From contig CM031611.1 in NCBI GenBank assembly GCA_018398815.1, forward strand, positions 81,487,603 through 81,551,602: 64,000 bases of DNA, written 5' to 3'. Under the pieces are notes generated by a model. That model was not told the DNA's origin, did no database searches, and saw nothing but the letters and a program-made list of their open reading frames with translations. Source of the stretch: Conus ventricosus (Eukaryota; Mollusca; Gastropoda; Neogastropoda; Conidae). A program made the translations under genes and the position numbers. Positions 20,405 through 31,479 of the stretch are shown here, piece after piece; within the stretch, counting starts at the first letter, position 1; every line of letters begins with the position of its first letter.

Positions 20405-20978
20405 CTGCACACAATATCCATAATACATTGAACCTGCTCCGGTTCTTAACTTTTCATAAAAGGCACACAACTTTCGTTTTCAATACGAGCAGCCATATTC
20501 TATGTGAACCATCATTCCATGGCATAAAGACATCCTCCTCAGCTTCAAAACTGTGTTCACTGTTCAATCCAAATTTCCTTTTGATCTTTTATCAGTTTGC
20601 AGAGAATACGCTGAAACAGCATCTGAGATTAAAGCAGTCATATGTGATGATATCTTTAAATATGAAAGGCGAAGGTACTCCAAATGCAAACCCAATTTCT
20701 CCATAGATTTACTTGCTTTACGTGGAGTTCTCCTGCAAGATCCCTCCTCACGCTGTTCTATGGTAAAATGAAAGATTTTGCTATGATACTGTGCCACGAA
20801 GAGATGTATGTATCCATAACTGAAGACAAGGACAGGACCTGATGGAGAAAGAAGCTGACGGGAAAGAAAGACACAAGGGGAGGCAGAAATAGGAGGGGGA
20901 AGAGACTCGTGGAGCTGAGAGAGGAGGAGGTGATGGAGATCACGGGAAGGGGAGACAGGATGCCACAATCATGCTTAC

Positions 20979-21037
20979 AATTCGGGAACAGCAGTCGATG
21001 TATTGGTCACAGGCATTGTCAGAGCTCCGCCACTGTC
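20979..21037 (-). CDS. p53/p63/p73-family gene, short Ser/Thr/Pro exon
   Basis: A 59-bp exon, acceptor GTTGTGTTGACAG and donor ATT|GTAAGC, encodes DSGGALTMPVTNTSTAVPE and leaves TT for the next exon, giving PEFSDYPG across the junction. The phase fits both the exon upstream (phase 0) and the DNA-binding exon downstream. The Pro/Thr/Ser-rich content matches the spacer between transactivation and DNA-binding domains. Confidence 0.85.
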
Positions 21038-21269
21038 CTGTCAACACAACACAACAACGGATCAACAGAATACCTAGGACTGCACAAAGCTTGACGAGGA
21101 CAATGTGATATTATTACAATAATTACAGTGAACATTAATAACAGCTGGCAGCTTTATCTGATTGAAGTTTTAAATGTCTAAACTTTCTTTCATTCTAGTG
21201 GTGGACTATGCAACAGAATGATGCAGCTGTACACAGTTTTCTAGAAACTGGGGTTTCTTCCTCTTATGA

Positions 21270-21318
21270 AGGTTGTTGGGGGGGGGGGGGGGGGGGAGGG
21301 GGGGGGGGGGGGGGGGGG
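21270..21318. repeat. Poly(G) tract with one interruption
   Basis: Nearly 45 consecutive G with a single A at about 21,297. One of several long G/C homopolymers in the window. The assembled length is unlikely to be exact. Confidence 0.8.
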
Positions 21319-21334
21319 CAGTGTGTGCAAGTGC

Positions 21335-21850
21335 ACCAGGTAAGGTAATGTTGCTTATAGCCCAGCCAACTGCAAATGGCTGTCACCTTGTTGAAGTCAA
21401 CTCAAGTCATAATTTAAATTTTTTTAAATTTTTTTTTTTTTTTTTAATCTCACAACCCTTTACAATACACCTGACCAGAAATGTAAACACCTTTCTTATA
21501 CAATACACCTGACCAGAAATGTTAAACACCTTTCTTATACAATACACCTAACCAGAAATGTTAAACACCTTTCTTATACAATACACCTGACCAGAAATGT
21601 TAAACACCTTTCTTATACAATACACCTAACCAGAAATGTTAAACACCTTTCTTATACAATACACCTGACCAGAAATGTTAAACACCTTTCTTATACAATA
21701 CACCTAACCAGAAATGTTAAAAACCTTTCTTATACAATACACCTGACCAGAAATGTTAAACACCTTTCTTATACAATACACCTAACCAGAAATGTTAAAA
21801 ACCTTTCTTCCATAAAATCTTAGATCAGATGAAAAATGTTTTCTTTTGTT
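21335..21850 (-). mobile_element. Jockey-like LINE copy with internal tandem expansion
   Basis: The plus-strand reading has the LINE tail (ATGTTGCTTATAGCCCAGCC), then A/T tract 21,412-21,446, then nine 38-39 bp repeats. It finally returns to LINE sequence CTTCCATAAAATCTTAGATC and AGATGAAAAATGTT. The repeated segment (CACCTGACCAGAAATGTTAA) corresponds to the CGCACCAGAAACTTTGTTAA stretch of unexpanded copies. So the array grew inside an inserted LINE end. Confidence 0.8.
21455..21812. repeat. 39-bp minisatellite with dimeric higher order
   Basis: Nine units of CCTTTCTTATACAATACACC plus a TGACC or TAACC variant and AGAAATGTTAAACA. After the first two units the GACC and AACC variants alternate strictly, giving a 77-78 bp dimer as the most recent unit of amplification. 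Confidence 0.92.
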
Positions 21851-22116
21851 TCGTTTGCAGCCATTACTCATGGTCTGGGTTGAAGTTAATTATATCTGAA
21901 CTCCAGAAAGAAGCAAATATCCTTTCATATTGTTGCCAGTACAAGGGCAAGTCAGATCTCTCTTCACAATGCTTTTATCATGCTTTGAATATACCACTGA
22001 GCTCCACATTTCACAATTCTTACTTTTATAACAAGAGGTAAACACGACTCTCAGATCTGAAAGTTCAGAGGAAACAAAAGCAAGACAGCCAAAGTCAGAA
22101 AGACAGAGGGACAGAC

Positions 22117-22215
22117 CTCATGGAAGGGACTGGTGGCCGTGGAACCAATAATGTTTGACTGGGAGTCAGGACTCATCTCTGCTGTGGTTGAGGCTTGGGG
22201 CAGAACAGGGTTCAG
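22117..22215 (-). CDS. p53/p63/p73-family gene, N-terminal Ser/Thr/Pro exon
   Basis: The 99-bp exon encodes LNPVLPQASTTAEMSPDSQS, then NIIGSTATSPFHE, open in one frame only and phase 0 at both ends. The acceptor is TGTTTGTGTTTCAG|CTG and the donor GAG|GTCTGT (a weak donor). Composition fits the proline/serine-rich spacer between the transactivation domain and DNA-binding core. Its acceptor and first eight bases (CTGAACCC) are repeated many times in the array immediately upstream. I infer membership in the gene from phase and position, not from a conserved motif. Confidence 0.72.
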
Positions 22216-22866
22216 CTGAAACACAAACAGTTCATCTGAAAAATGACAGCTTCAACTGAAATACATAAGAACCCTGAAAAACAAACAGTTCATCTGAAAA
22301 ATGACAGGCTTCAACTGAAATACATAAGAACCCTGAAAAACAAACAGTTCATCTGAAAAATGATAGGGTTCAGCTGAAACACAAACAGTTCATCTGAAAA
22401 ATGACAGCTTCAACTGAAATACATAAGAACCCTGAAAAACAAACAGTTCATCTGAAAAATGATAGGGTTTAGCTGAAACACAACCAGTTCATCTGAAAAT
22501 GGTATGGTTCAACTGAAACACACAAGAACCCTGAAATACAACCAGTTCATCTAAAAAAATGATAGGGTTCAGCTGAAATACACAGAACCTTGAAATACAA
22601 CCAGTTCATCTGAAAAATGATAGAATTAGCTGAAACCCAAACAGTTCATCTGAAAAATGATAGGGTTCAACTGAAGTACACACAGTTCATCTGAAAAATG
22701 TAACACAAACATTCATCTGAAAAAATGACAGGGCTAAAATGAAATATACACATTCATCTGAAAATGACAGGGTTCCACTGAAACACAAACATTCCAATAT
22801 TTAAAGAATAACATGACTCGGCTGAAGCACAAACATTCCATTTGAAGAATATGAGATTCAGCTGAA
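22203..22866 (-). repeat. About 41-bp array derived from a splice acceptor
   Basis: Degenerate tandem units; on the minus strand a unit reads about TTTTTCAGATGAACTGTTTG + TGTTTCAGCTGAACCC. The first unit contains the real exon start (22,215). Later units repeat GTTTCAG|CTGAACCC at about 22,365, 22,465 and 22,565, with many shorter decayed copies. So pyrimidine tract, AG and exon start have been copied into the intron. The array is cut by the LINE at 22,867 and resumes at 28,323. Confidence 0.88.
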
Positions 22867-22959
22867 TATAAGATAAGATAAGATAATGTTGCTTATAGCC
22901 CAGCCGACCGCAAAGGGCCACATCAGGGCTGTCACCACGTTAAAATCAACTCACCAGTC

Positions 22960-22962
<3 letters not shown>

Positions 22963-23014
<52 letters not shown>
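22963..23014. repeat. Poly(A) tract (T tract of LINE 3' UTR)
   Basis: About 50 consecutive A on plus, located between the ORF2 stop region and the conserved tail of the LINE. Equivalent tracts occur at the same place in copies at 21,412, 54,513 and 54,853, and a short T-rich version at 29,152. Confidence 0.85.
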
Positions 23015-23019
<5 letters not shown>

Positions 23020-23089
23020 CACACATCTTTTAAATGACATCGCTAGAAACGTACCGAAATTTCGTTAAAATCTTTTTTTCCGAAAAATC

Positions 23090-26000
23090 TTAAATCAATG
23101 AAAAATTTAACCTCTCTAAAAAAACTCAGGACACACAGGCGGGACATCCCTAACGGGATCTCAGATTTTCCGCCGTAAAATGTTTGTGTCTCACAGGGCA
23201 AGTCCCAACACTCAAAAAGAACATGTTTCTTGTGAGTGGCGCAGACATGGAATGCACCACGGACTTCTTCACTCTTTTAAAAAGGAGGGATGGTAAAAAA
23301 CGAATGGGCCGGTGCACGCACAGAACCTTTTTCCCCTTTACACCTCCCGAGTGGATGGGAGGAAGTCCTTTTGTTTGGACGGATTGAAAGAGTTGTTATT
23401 CGTCTTGTTTCCAACCCCTGCCAGAGGTCTCTCACATAACATTAATTTGGGGGGTTTTTACTCGAGCAGGATATAAGTGTTTGGACAGTTCTCTCTTTTG
23501 GCGTTCTGGGTAAAAGATCAACCAATTTTTTTCCCGCCGATGCCAACATGACCTGGGAAACCCCAAACAAAGTAATGTTTAACCTCCGCCTTCAACTTGC
23601 AAAAGTTAAAAAAAAAGTAAAAATTTTTGGAGCGAAGGTTTCGGCCACTATGGCCCCAAAGCTGACAGCGAACCACAGAACCAGAAAGTCCCTCTTCGAA
23701 AATGGAGATTATTCAAAAACCAGACCAAGGGAGTAATTTTTAGGGGAAATAGACAGAAGCTTTTGAAAGAATGTTCCCAAAGTATCTGAGAAGGAGCGCC
23801 AGGGGGTAGGTGCACGGCCCTCCATCTTCAACTTGGAACCCTCAGTGAAAAATTTTTGACGGGGGGAATTTTGAACAGAGCTCAGCAACAAAGCCTTTTA
23901 CCCAGAGGCTGTGACTCTTTGCGAAAAGCTCAAGATCGAAACGAATCTCTGGTGTGAAAAAGGTCCCACGGAGGTTGACCCGGGAAATTTGGAAAAACCA
24001 CACAACCCTAGGTCTAGACCTGCATTCCGCACGTGAGGCTGCATACGAAACCAAACGGCGGAATACATTTAGGTTGTTTTCAAACTTACTTTGAAAACGG
24101 AGGATCAAAGACACAGTCATAGGCAGGGTTTTCTGGTTCCGGGAACAGTGGGATATAATAATCAACGAAGTTTCAACCTGCGGTTGGACAATGAAGTTCA
24201 CACCCCCTCTGCGTACAGGCTGTACACAGGGGTGGTGCGAACGCTCCAAGACAGAGACGAAGCCCTTGATGGTGATAGTCCAAGATTGAGGAAGACGATT
24301 TTGCGGAGCCTAACACAGCACAACCGTATCCAGTTTGGAACGGACCAGGGCTCGTGAGTGCACAAAGTTTTCTTATCAGCGCCCCAGTGGGTGTGCACTA
24401 CGCCCCGCAGAATATTCATGCTTTCTGGCAAGCATTTTTTGAGGTTTTTGATGTGGCTGAGAAAGTTAAGTTTCTGGTAAAAAATGACTCCCAAAAATTT
24501 TGGGCCTCTTAACAGCTGGAATAGGAATTTCCCTACTTGAAGTTCAGGATCTGGAAAAAACGACAGAAATTATGGAAGTGAAATACACTGCGTCTTTGTT
24601 GAGAAAAGGTGAAACCTTTTTCCCATCTGCCCATCGATGGATTTTTCCACCCCAAAGCTGGAGCCTGCGCTGGACACTCGGTACAGGCTTCCCAGTTGCG
24701 TAAAACACGAAATCACCACAAAAAATGACAGTCTAAACCCCTGCTGAACGATTGAACAATGTTATTAATCTTGATGAGACAGTATGCTCCCCTGTGGAAC
24801 ACCCAACTCCTGCTCGTGGACATCAAGAGAGTGGTGCCAACCCCGACCTGAAACTGCGTTCTGCCAAAAAATTTTGAATAAAAAGCGGAAGATGACCTCG
24901 AAAACCCAGATCGTGAGATCATAAAAGTATCCCCGATTTCCAGTGGTATCGTAGGCCTTCCCCAAAGTCAAAGAAAATTGCCACTGCATGCTGTTTGTTC
25001 AGAAAGGCGTTCCGAAGTGTAGATTCCAACAAAACAAATGGTCAACAGTAGTCCGATGTTTGGGGGAAACCACACTGTTCTTTCGCCAAAAGGCCATGGG
25101 TTTTCCAGTTTCCACATGAGCCTAGCATTGACCATTTTCTCCATCAATTTACAGACACAGCTGGCAAAGCTATGGGACGTATTTAAATGGATTAGAAAGA
25201 ATTTTTCCCCAGGTTTGGGGATGGGAATAATGAGGGTTTTTTTCGCCAAGAGGCGGAAAGAAACCTTAGTCCACACAATGGTTGTATACCTGTAACAGTA
25301 TCTTCAACCTTCTTGCGGAAGAGTTTCAACATTGATAATGGTTTTCATCTAGCCCCTGGAGAGGAATCACTGCAAAGAGTAAGGCAGATTTCTGCTCTTT
25401 TAAACGTGAAAGGAAGATTGTAGTTTTCCATGTTGTCTGACGAAAAGTTGCAGGTATTTTTCTTTAAGGCTTTGTTTTTGACAAAAGGGGCTGTTTTTTT
25501 TTAGAAAAGAGGAATTCTTTTCAATGGTTGAAGCCAGCAGATTAGCAACTGCTTTCTTCTCTGTTATTAAAGAATCCGAAAACTTGAATGGTTCCCCAGT
25601 GGACAGGTGTTCTTCCCTTGATTTTCTTAATGATGTTCCACACTTTTTCTTAGAATTTTTTCGATGTCAGCCTGGAGCAGAAACTTCTCCAGGACCGACT
25701 TTTAAACTGTTTTTAAAAGTGTGTCTCGATTTGGGCAGGGAGTTTCTGATGGGCTCGAGCGTTGGGACCCGAAGGTCGTTGGTACCCCTGACGCTGAGCC
25801 CTTTTCGGACTTTGGAAATTTTTGGCAGTCTGAATCAAACCAGGGTGTTTTGGCATTTGAAGTTTTATCGGAAGACACTGGAATACAAGCTTTAGCACAC
25901 TTGATCCCCAGTGTTATTTCAGTGATTCTGCTGGCCCGGGACCTAAGAAAATCAGTGCCCCTGAATTCCTTAGAAACAGTGGCTGCAAATAGATCCCAGT

Positions 26001-26700
26001 TTGTTTTCTTATAATTTAGATGTTGAAAAGACAGAGCCCGTTCAGTTATGACAGGTTGTAGAAGGACAGGAAATGGTCACTTCCGTGCAGATCGTCATGG
26101 ACAACCACTCAAGTCCAGGACCAGCGAGGGTCACAAACCGACAAATCAAAACACGAAGTGAACCTGTGGAAGAGTGGAGATAATTTGGGCAGATCCGTCG
26201 TTCAGACAACACAAATCCAAATCCCGAAAGGACATTCTCAATTAGCAGACCTCTGGATGACGTACTGCACTACCCCAAAGAGGATTGTGAACCGTTAAAG
26301 TCACCCAACAGCAAAAAAGGTCGAGGAAGTTCTTCTATCAGACTGACAAGGTCCTGACACAAAACCCGGGGCAGAAGGTGAAGATAAAGGGAAAAAGATT
26401 GTCACAGTCTTGTGAGAGTGACTCTCGCACTACAGCCTGAAGGGAGGAGACAGAGTGACAGGACATACAACAAAGTTTTGTGGGAGAGAAGGGCAAAACC
26501 GCCCGACAGTCCCAATGTGAGGTTGTGCAGGTTTCGAAAGAATATTAAAGCCAGAAAGAGTAAAGGTCTTCTGGCTTTGAATTTGAGTTTCTTGAAGACC
26601 ACGACGGAAGGTTTTTTGAGACTGACACAGAACTGCAGCTCCTCGAAGTTGGAATTAGACCCCGGATATTCCAATGGAAATTTGTAAATTTTCCATGTTC
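23090..26700 (-). pseudogene. LINE ORF2: endonuclease and reverse transcriptase, frameshifted
   Basis: Endonuclease: RSNFEEL-type start and FALLSHKTLLY near 26,450-26,690, and LLLGDFNG near 26,300, the AP-endonuclease GDFN motif. Reverse transcriptase: IIPIPKPGEKFFLI and SFASCVCKLMEKMVNARLMW (25,100-25,276), KAYDTTGNRGY (about 24,960), then ELGVPQGSIL (about 24,790). C-terminal region: MGVIFYQKLNFLSHIKNLKK and THWGADKKTL (24,300-24,494), and near 23,200 a piece matching CWDLxxVRHKHF of shorter copies. The aspartate-containing FADD-type box falls in a poorly preserved stretch. Frame changes are frequent. Confidence 0.8.
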
Positions 26701-26779
26701 AGAGGGCAAAAGGGAAAAGATCAGTCATCTCCTCCTCAAAGTCTGCGTCCAATGGAGAGAATTTATTATTTAGTTTTAA

Positions 26780-27970
26780 AAGGACTGTGTTGGTCTACTG
26801 ACCTGCTGTCAGACTTGCCAACAGGTGAAGAGGGTCTGGATTTGGGAGACGGTGGAGGTTTCTTTTTCATCTCCACCATCTCCACACTGGGGGGAACCCC
26901 TTGCCCCACGGGGGCACTGGACAGAGGGTTCGAGGCGGATTGCTGGTTTTTTTTTATCTGCCCAGCAGCAGATTTTAGACTGCTGGGCAGTCTGAGGGGG
27001 CGATTTTTTGCCTCCACCAGGGCAGTCACTTTGTGTTTGGGAAAGGGGGTGGACCTGCTTCCACCAGAGTTGACTATTCACCTTGCAATGTCTTGGAAAA
27101 AGTGAAGTCGTCCCGTCTGGCAGCAGACTGACCGAGTGTGAACTGCGGGAACTGTCCTTTAAAGGGCCCAAGCATATGAAGCGTTGGAGTCTGACTGCCC
27201 ACAACCTGCTTGCGGGCTTCAAAAAAGAAGATCTTCTTTTTCCGTTTTAAAAGCGTTGTATTGTGGATTCTTGAATCCAAAGAGGCAGTTTCTGGAAGAG
27301 AGGGATGGTCGCCACCGCAGTTAGCACAATGTCCGATCCTTGCACGGCCCATCGTGGGTCGCCTTGCCAGCAACCAAACCCCACACCTCTTTCCCAGAAC
27401 AGCGGTCTCTGACATGGCCAAACCTCTGGGATCTGAAACACCTCAACGGGACGGCACATATAGCTGAACACAACATTCAGGGAACCGACTTTGATGACCG
27501 GGCAAAAACAGGGTTGCAGAAGGGCAGAAAGAGAGTGTTGGGGGCCACCCCTCTCTGAACCTTTTTTTACCGACACCCTGCGCACCTCCGTCACACCCTG
27601 GGCGCCATTTTTGTTTTTATCTCTGCTTCCGAGACACCTGCTAACTCTCGACAGCGAATCACAACCTTTTGACGAATTCACGTTTATGGGGGGTCACCCT
27701 GATCTCCCTATCCACTAGTTTCGTTGCTTTTAACAGCTGTTCAGATTGTTTCTGTGATCGACATTGAATAAGAAACGAACCATTCCTCAACCTTTTATGG
27801 ACCCTAGGTTCACCTGCTATACCATGAAAGCCCTTTTGGATAGCAAAAGGGCTCAAGCTGAAAGGGTCTTTCCTGCCTGTCCCTCCACCACGAGCCAGGA
27901 AGCCCAGAAACCTGTCCTCTGTCTTACCTCACTGTCAGAACACTTTCTGTTTCAAATTCCCCTGAAATAG
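26780..27970 (-). pseudogene. LINE ORF1 (nucleocapsid-like) with zinc knuckles
   Basis: Minus-strand fragments include MSPFAIQKGFHGIAGEPRVH and VDREIRVTPHKREFVKRL, typical of the RNA-binding part of Jockey-type ORF1. Next comes QGVTEVRRVSVKKGSERG, then Cys-rich pieces around 27,290-27,460 ending HCANCGGDHPSL, which resemble the CCHC knuckles of ORF1. Knuckle cysteines are split over different frames because of indels. The C-terminal part is Lys/Pro/Ser-rich. The product would coat LINE RNA. Confidence 0.7.
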
Positions 27971-28322
27971 GGGTACTGCCTTCCTCTTCCTTTTGGGGGG
28001 GGAGTTTTTGAAAAAGCCATATTTTGTTTATTGTGTTTCATCCCTCCCTTACCCCCCCACCCCTTTGGGGTCCAACTAAGGGCCAGGCCAAAAAACCAAT
28101 GTCTTGACCCCTTCCAGGGTTCGGAGAGACATACGACAAACAAAAGCCACCAACCCTATCCCCCCTGATCATGCTCAACTCCCGGGAACAGAGACTGAGC
28201 ACTGCAGGGGGTTTTCTTGGCCAGCAGGGAAAATGTCCTGTCTTGACCCAACCCCAAGAAGGGGGGCCATTATACACCCGGGCCAAAGTGTACTCCCTGT
28301 CTAGGAGAGGTCCAGCCAAAAG

Positions 28323-28581
28323 GATTCAGCTGAAACAGAATATCTAAATTTGCAGTTTTAAAATGGATCAACTGAAACACAAACATTCCACCTAAAGAAT
28401 AATACAGTGCAGAAGACACGCAACCATCCTATCGAAGAATAACATGGTTTTAACTGAAACAAGAATAACACGTTTAACCGAAACCAAACATTTCATCTGA
28501 CCAATAGCAGTACTCGGCTGGAAAAACACCGATACAAGTACAAAAGACTAAAACAGATCACTGCAACATTAATATACATTT

Positions 28582-28622
<41 letters not shown>

Positions 28623-28710
28623 CACCCGAGTTCAGACGAATCTGAAACAAAAACATTAACCTACTGAATGACAGGGTTCAGCTGAAACACGATTGATTGA
28701 AAGAACTGAA
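28323..28710. repeat. Continuation of splice-acceptor-derived array
   Basis: Decayed units with TCAGCTGAAACA and CATTCCACC continue the 22,203-22,866 array beyond the LINE, ending with a clear GGGTTCAGCTGAAACAC unit at about 28,673. A pure A run of about 37 bases lies at 28,585-28,620. Confidence 0.7.
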
Positions 28711-28980
28711 AGCATGGGAAAAACAATATGGGATGGGGTGGGGTGTCGTGGGGTGAGGAAAGCAAATCAAATCCGTAAAGTTCAAAACCAAACCTCTCAC
28801 CATCACAGTAACAACTGTCCAAAGAAAATCTTTTTATAGTTAAAACCAACAAGATTTGGGCATAAACTGCAAGGCCAAGGGGGTGGGAACACAGAAAGCG
28901 ACAATGTATTAACTGAAGTGAAAAGAACAAACTAATGGTGCAAATCCCAACTTGTAAAGAAACAACCCTCCCTCAAACAT

Positions 28981-29263
28981 TACAGCGGAGTCCATGAAGA
29001 TCCTGTTCAGGGATGTCCCCGCCTGACGTGATCCTCAAGTTTTTGAGAGATATTAACATTTTTCATCGGATTTAAGATTTACGAAAGAAAGATTTTTAAC
29101 GAAGCTTCTGGTACGTTTCTGGACGATGTCATTTACAGAGATGTGTGAAAGATTTTTTTTTTATTTTTATTTTTATGACTGGTGAGTTGATTTTAACATG
29201 GTGACAGCCCTGATGTGGCCCTTTGCGGTCGGCTGGGCTATAAGCAACATTATCTTATCTTAT
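28981..29263 (+). mobile_element. 5'-truncated Jockey-like LINE copy, plus strand
   Basis: Sense-oriented copy beginning in the ORF2 end (GCGGAGTCCATGAAGATCCT, encoding a KILFRD-type end) and running through the 3' UTR to GCAACATTATCTTATCTTAT. Flanked by CTCCCTCAAACAT at 28,968-28,980 and 29,264-29,276, a 13-bp target duplication. Its internal T tract is short and contains A, unlike the long pure tracts in other copies. Confidence 0.9.
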
Positions 29264-29472
29264 CTCCCTCAAACATCAGTAGGCTGGAAGGGGTGTAATC
29301 ATGGAACACAGTCACACATCACAGTGCTGTCTGGCACTGGCATTTCAGTAAACTGCTAACATCAGGAAGTCACAAAACAACTTGTCAGAAAATGTTTTTT
29401 GATATTTCTGTTAGAACAGGAAGAAAGGAACTTGGGAAGAGATGGATTGGGAGAGGAAACAGCAGTGCAAGA

Positions 29473-29498
29473 AGAGGAGGGGGGGGGGGGGGGGGGGT

Positions 29499-29530
<32 letters not shown>
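29473..29530. repeat. Poly(G) and (AG)n microsatellite
   Basis: About 20 G followed by about 15 AG dinucleotides. No coding role is seen. Confidence 0.8.
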
Positions 29531-29531
<1 letters not shown>

Positions 29532-29944
29532 TAATCGTTAATTCCCAAGGATAACAGATAAGCAAGAAGATGCTCTTAATCCATTTTTTTTTCCATCTGG
29601 CCCTTGCAAAACAAATACAAACACTATTTTGTGATTTATAACTGTTTATTATACATTATCACTAATACGAATTCATTACAACAAGAACAGTAATGACTCA
29701 TACTAACATAAGAGAAAATGAACACACACATCCACAAAACACACATACACCTACAACATGTGCACTCACACACACATCCACCAAACACACATACAGTAAC
29801 ACCTACATGTGCACTCACACACAAACTAAACAGTACACAGTACACAACATTCTTTAAGAAGAGTTTGAATGGAAGATAAGTTAGTCACCCAATTTAGTAT
29901 CATCAACAAACTCGGGAATAGAGCTTCCAAGGCCTCTGTCTTGT

Positions 29945-30078
29945 GACGTGACGTCAACACAGTGACAGCCCTGATATTGACGTCAACACAGTGACAGCCC
30001 TGATATTGACGTCAACACGGTGACAGCCCTGATATAGCCCTTTGGGCTGGGCTGCAAGCAGCATTATCTTACCTTCCC
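29945..30078 (+). mobile_element. LINE tail with 30-bp internal triplication
   Basis: The conserved LINE tail (GTGACAGCCCTGATA ... GGGCTGGGCTGCAAGCAGCA) is preceded by three copies of TTGACGTCAACACAGTGACA + GCCCTGATA. It is another case of a tandem expansion starting within a LINE end. Confidence 0.75.
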
Positions 30079-30189
30079 TTACCCAATGCCTCAAAAACAC
30101 TAAATGTAGCATTTGGACATTTTCAGTGCAGTATTCTGAACTGAAGAAATAGCGCGTGTAGCCAGGCAATGTCAGAAACAATGGCACTT

Positions 30190-30402
30190 TCAATAATGGT
30201 GGAAACAGTGCAAACTACCATGTGATGCGACATGGCCGACAAAAAAAATCAAAATGGCTGACAATGACAGAATCAACAATGTGATAAAATCACGACTGTC
30301 GTTAACAATTTTCTGCTGCTTGTTCTTCCTCTGCCCACTAAACTTCACTATTTTTTGACCAAAAAGTCTCTGATCTAAAGATTTATGTTGACTCGGTTCC
30401 AT
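30190..30402 (-). CDS. Small ORF with one predicted membrane segment (unknown)
   Basis: A 70-codon frame from ATG: MEPSQHKSLDQRLFGQKIVK, then FSGQRKNKQQKIVNDSRDFI and a hydrophobic TLLILSLSAILIFFVGHVAS. The layout is a basic N-terminal half followed by one transmembrane-like helix. Just upstream is AACATGGCGGCGGC, a YY1-like core-promoter motif, containing a four-codon upstream frame (MAAA, stop). I do not recognise the family. It lies in a minus-strand intron of the p53-family gene, same strand. It could be a small nested gene, an alternative first exon or chance. Confidence 0.3.
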   Translation of the reverse strand: MEPSQHKSLDQRLFGQKIVKFSGQRKNKQQKIVNDSRDFITLLILSLSAILIFFVGHVASHGSLHCFHHY

Positions 30403-30444
30403 TTAAGCCGCCGCCATGTTTGTGAAAGGTGATGGCTCTTGGTT

Positions 30445-30446
<2 letters not shown>

Positions 30447-30473
<27 letters not shown>
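30447..30473. repeat. Poly(C) tract
   Basis: An uninterrupted run of roughly 27 C bases. Assembled length is uncertain. Confidence 0.8.
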
Positions 30474-30475
<2 letters not shown>

Positions 30476-30756
30476 CATCTTTTTTTGATGTTCCTTTTCC
30501 TCACAAAGAGTAGCGGCACAACACTGTCAATGAAATCATAACACGCTCCGCCATAAGCGTAGCACTAGACAGCTCTGTCTGGAAGATGGACGACAGTGAT
30601 TCATGGGAAACTCTTGTTCAAGTCCACATGCTAAAAATACGTATTCATACTCAACGTTCTGATTCATAAGTGATGACAGATTCTGAAGGCAGAGAAAAAG
30701 AAAGAGAAAATGGTTTGTCTCTTTCTCTCTCACATGCCTGATGGGGTTTCAAAAGG

Positions 30757-30764
30757 TCAAGAGA

Positions 30765-30812
<48 letters not shown>

Positions 30813-31226
30813 TGGAGTGCTGCATCCGGTGTATTTTCACAAGACAGAATATTCATATTATTGTATTGTCTATGACATAATCTTCTCCTTAAAACAAAAT
30901 AAAAACTAAAACCTGGTGGGTATATAGTACTTTCTTGTAATTCAACCTAGGAAAGACCCAAATGACAGCATGATAGTCAAAAAAAAGTTAAGCTGTTGTG
31001 AATGTGGGGGCAGGGGGTAAAGGGACGCACGCATGTGCAAGGGGAAGAGAGAGAAAGAGAGAGGGACAAAGAGAGACAGAGAAAGAAAAAAAGAGCGAGA
31101 ATAAGAGAGAGAGAGGGAGAAAAAGAGAGAAAGAGAAAAAGAGAGAAAGAGAGAGAGGAAAAAGAGAGAGGAGTAAAAGTGAGAAAGACAGAGAGCAAAC
31201 GAGAGTGAGCACAAGTGAGAGAAAGT

Positions 31227-31270
<44 letters not shown>

Positions 31271-31312
31271 AGGGAGGGAGGGAGGGAGAGAGAGAGAGCG
31301 AGAGGGAGAGAT
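30757..31312. repeat. GA-rich microsatellites
   Basis: A pure (AG)n at about 30,770-30,811 and a longer, interrupted purine-only stretch from about 31,038 to 31,312 (GAGA, GAAA, GAGG mixtures). Long homopurine tracts like this can form triplex DNA. Several long open frames cross it on both strands and are composition artefacts. Confidence 0.85.
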
Positions 31313-31479
31313 TATTTCATACATACGTTACACATAATTATTCAGTCACACTCAGTAACTCACTAATCACTAAAGCAATCCCCTCCCCCCCCCCCCCCCC
31401 CCCCCTCCAACAATGGGTACACTTCTTCAAAACAAAAGAGATAGGGAAAAAAAGGAAGGAAAAAAAGAGAAAGAGAAAG

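Larger units (their letters stand above)
22867..28322 (-). mobile_element. Near-full-length Jockey-like LINE (5.46 kb)
   Basis: A minus-strand non-LTR retrotransposon flanked by a perfect 12-bp duplication GATTCAGCTGAA (22,855-22,866; 28,323-28,334). In 5' to 3' order it has a GC-rich leader, an ORF1 with zinc knuckles, ORF2 with endonuclease and reverse transcriptase, a conserved ORF2 C-terminus, an internal T tract of about 50 bases and a 90-bp tail ending in (TATCT)-like repeats. The reading frames are broken by many small indels, so this copy cannot encode active proteins as assembled. Several shorter copies in this window share its 3' end. Confidence 0.9.

Noticed and set aside
20564..20968. 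134-codon minus-strand frame near the DNA-binding exons
   Set aside because: It overlaps no phase-compatible splice sites and contains no p53-family sequence; the true exons on each side splice past it.
23842..28319. Plus-strand open frames over 24-28 kb
   Set aside because: They are antisense to a LINE whose minus-strand domains are recognisable; no independent motif is seen.
31002..31324. Charged RERERE-type and Ser/Leu-rich open frames
   Set aside because: Pure translation of GA-rich microsatellite DNA; open in nearly all frames.
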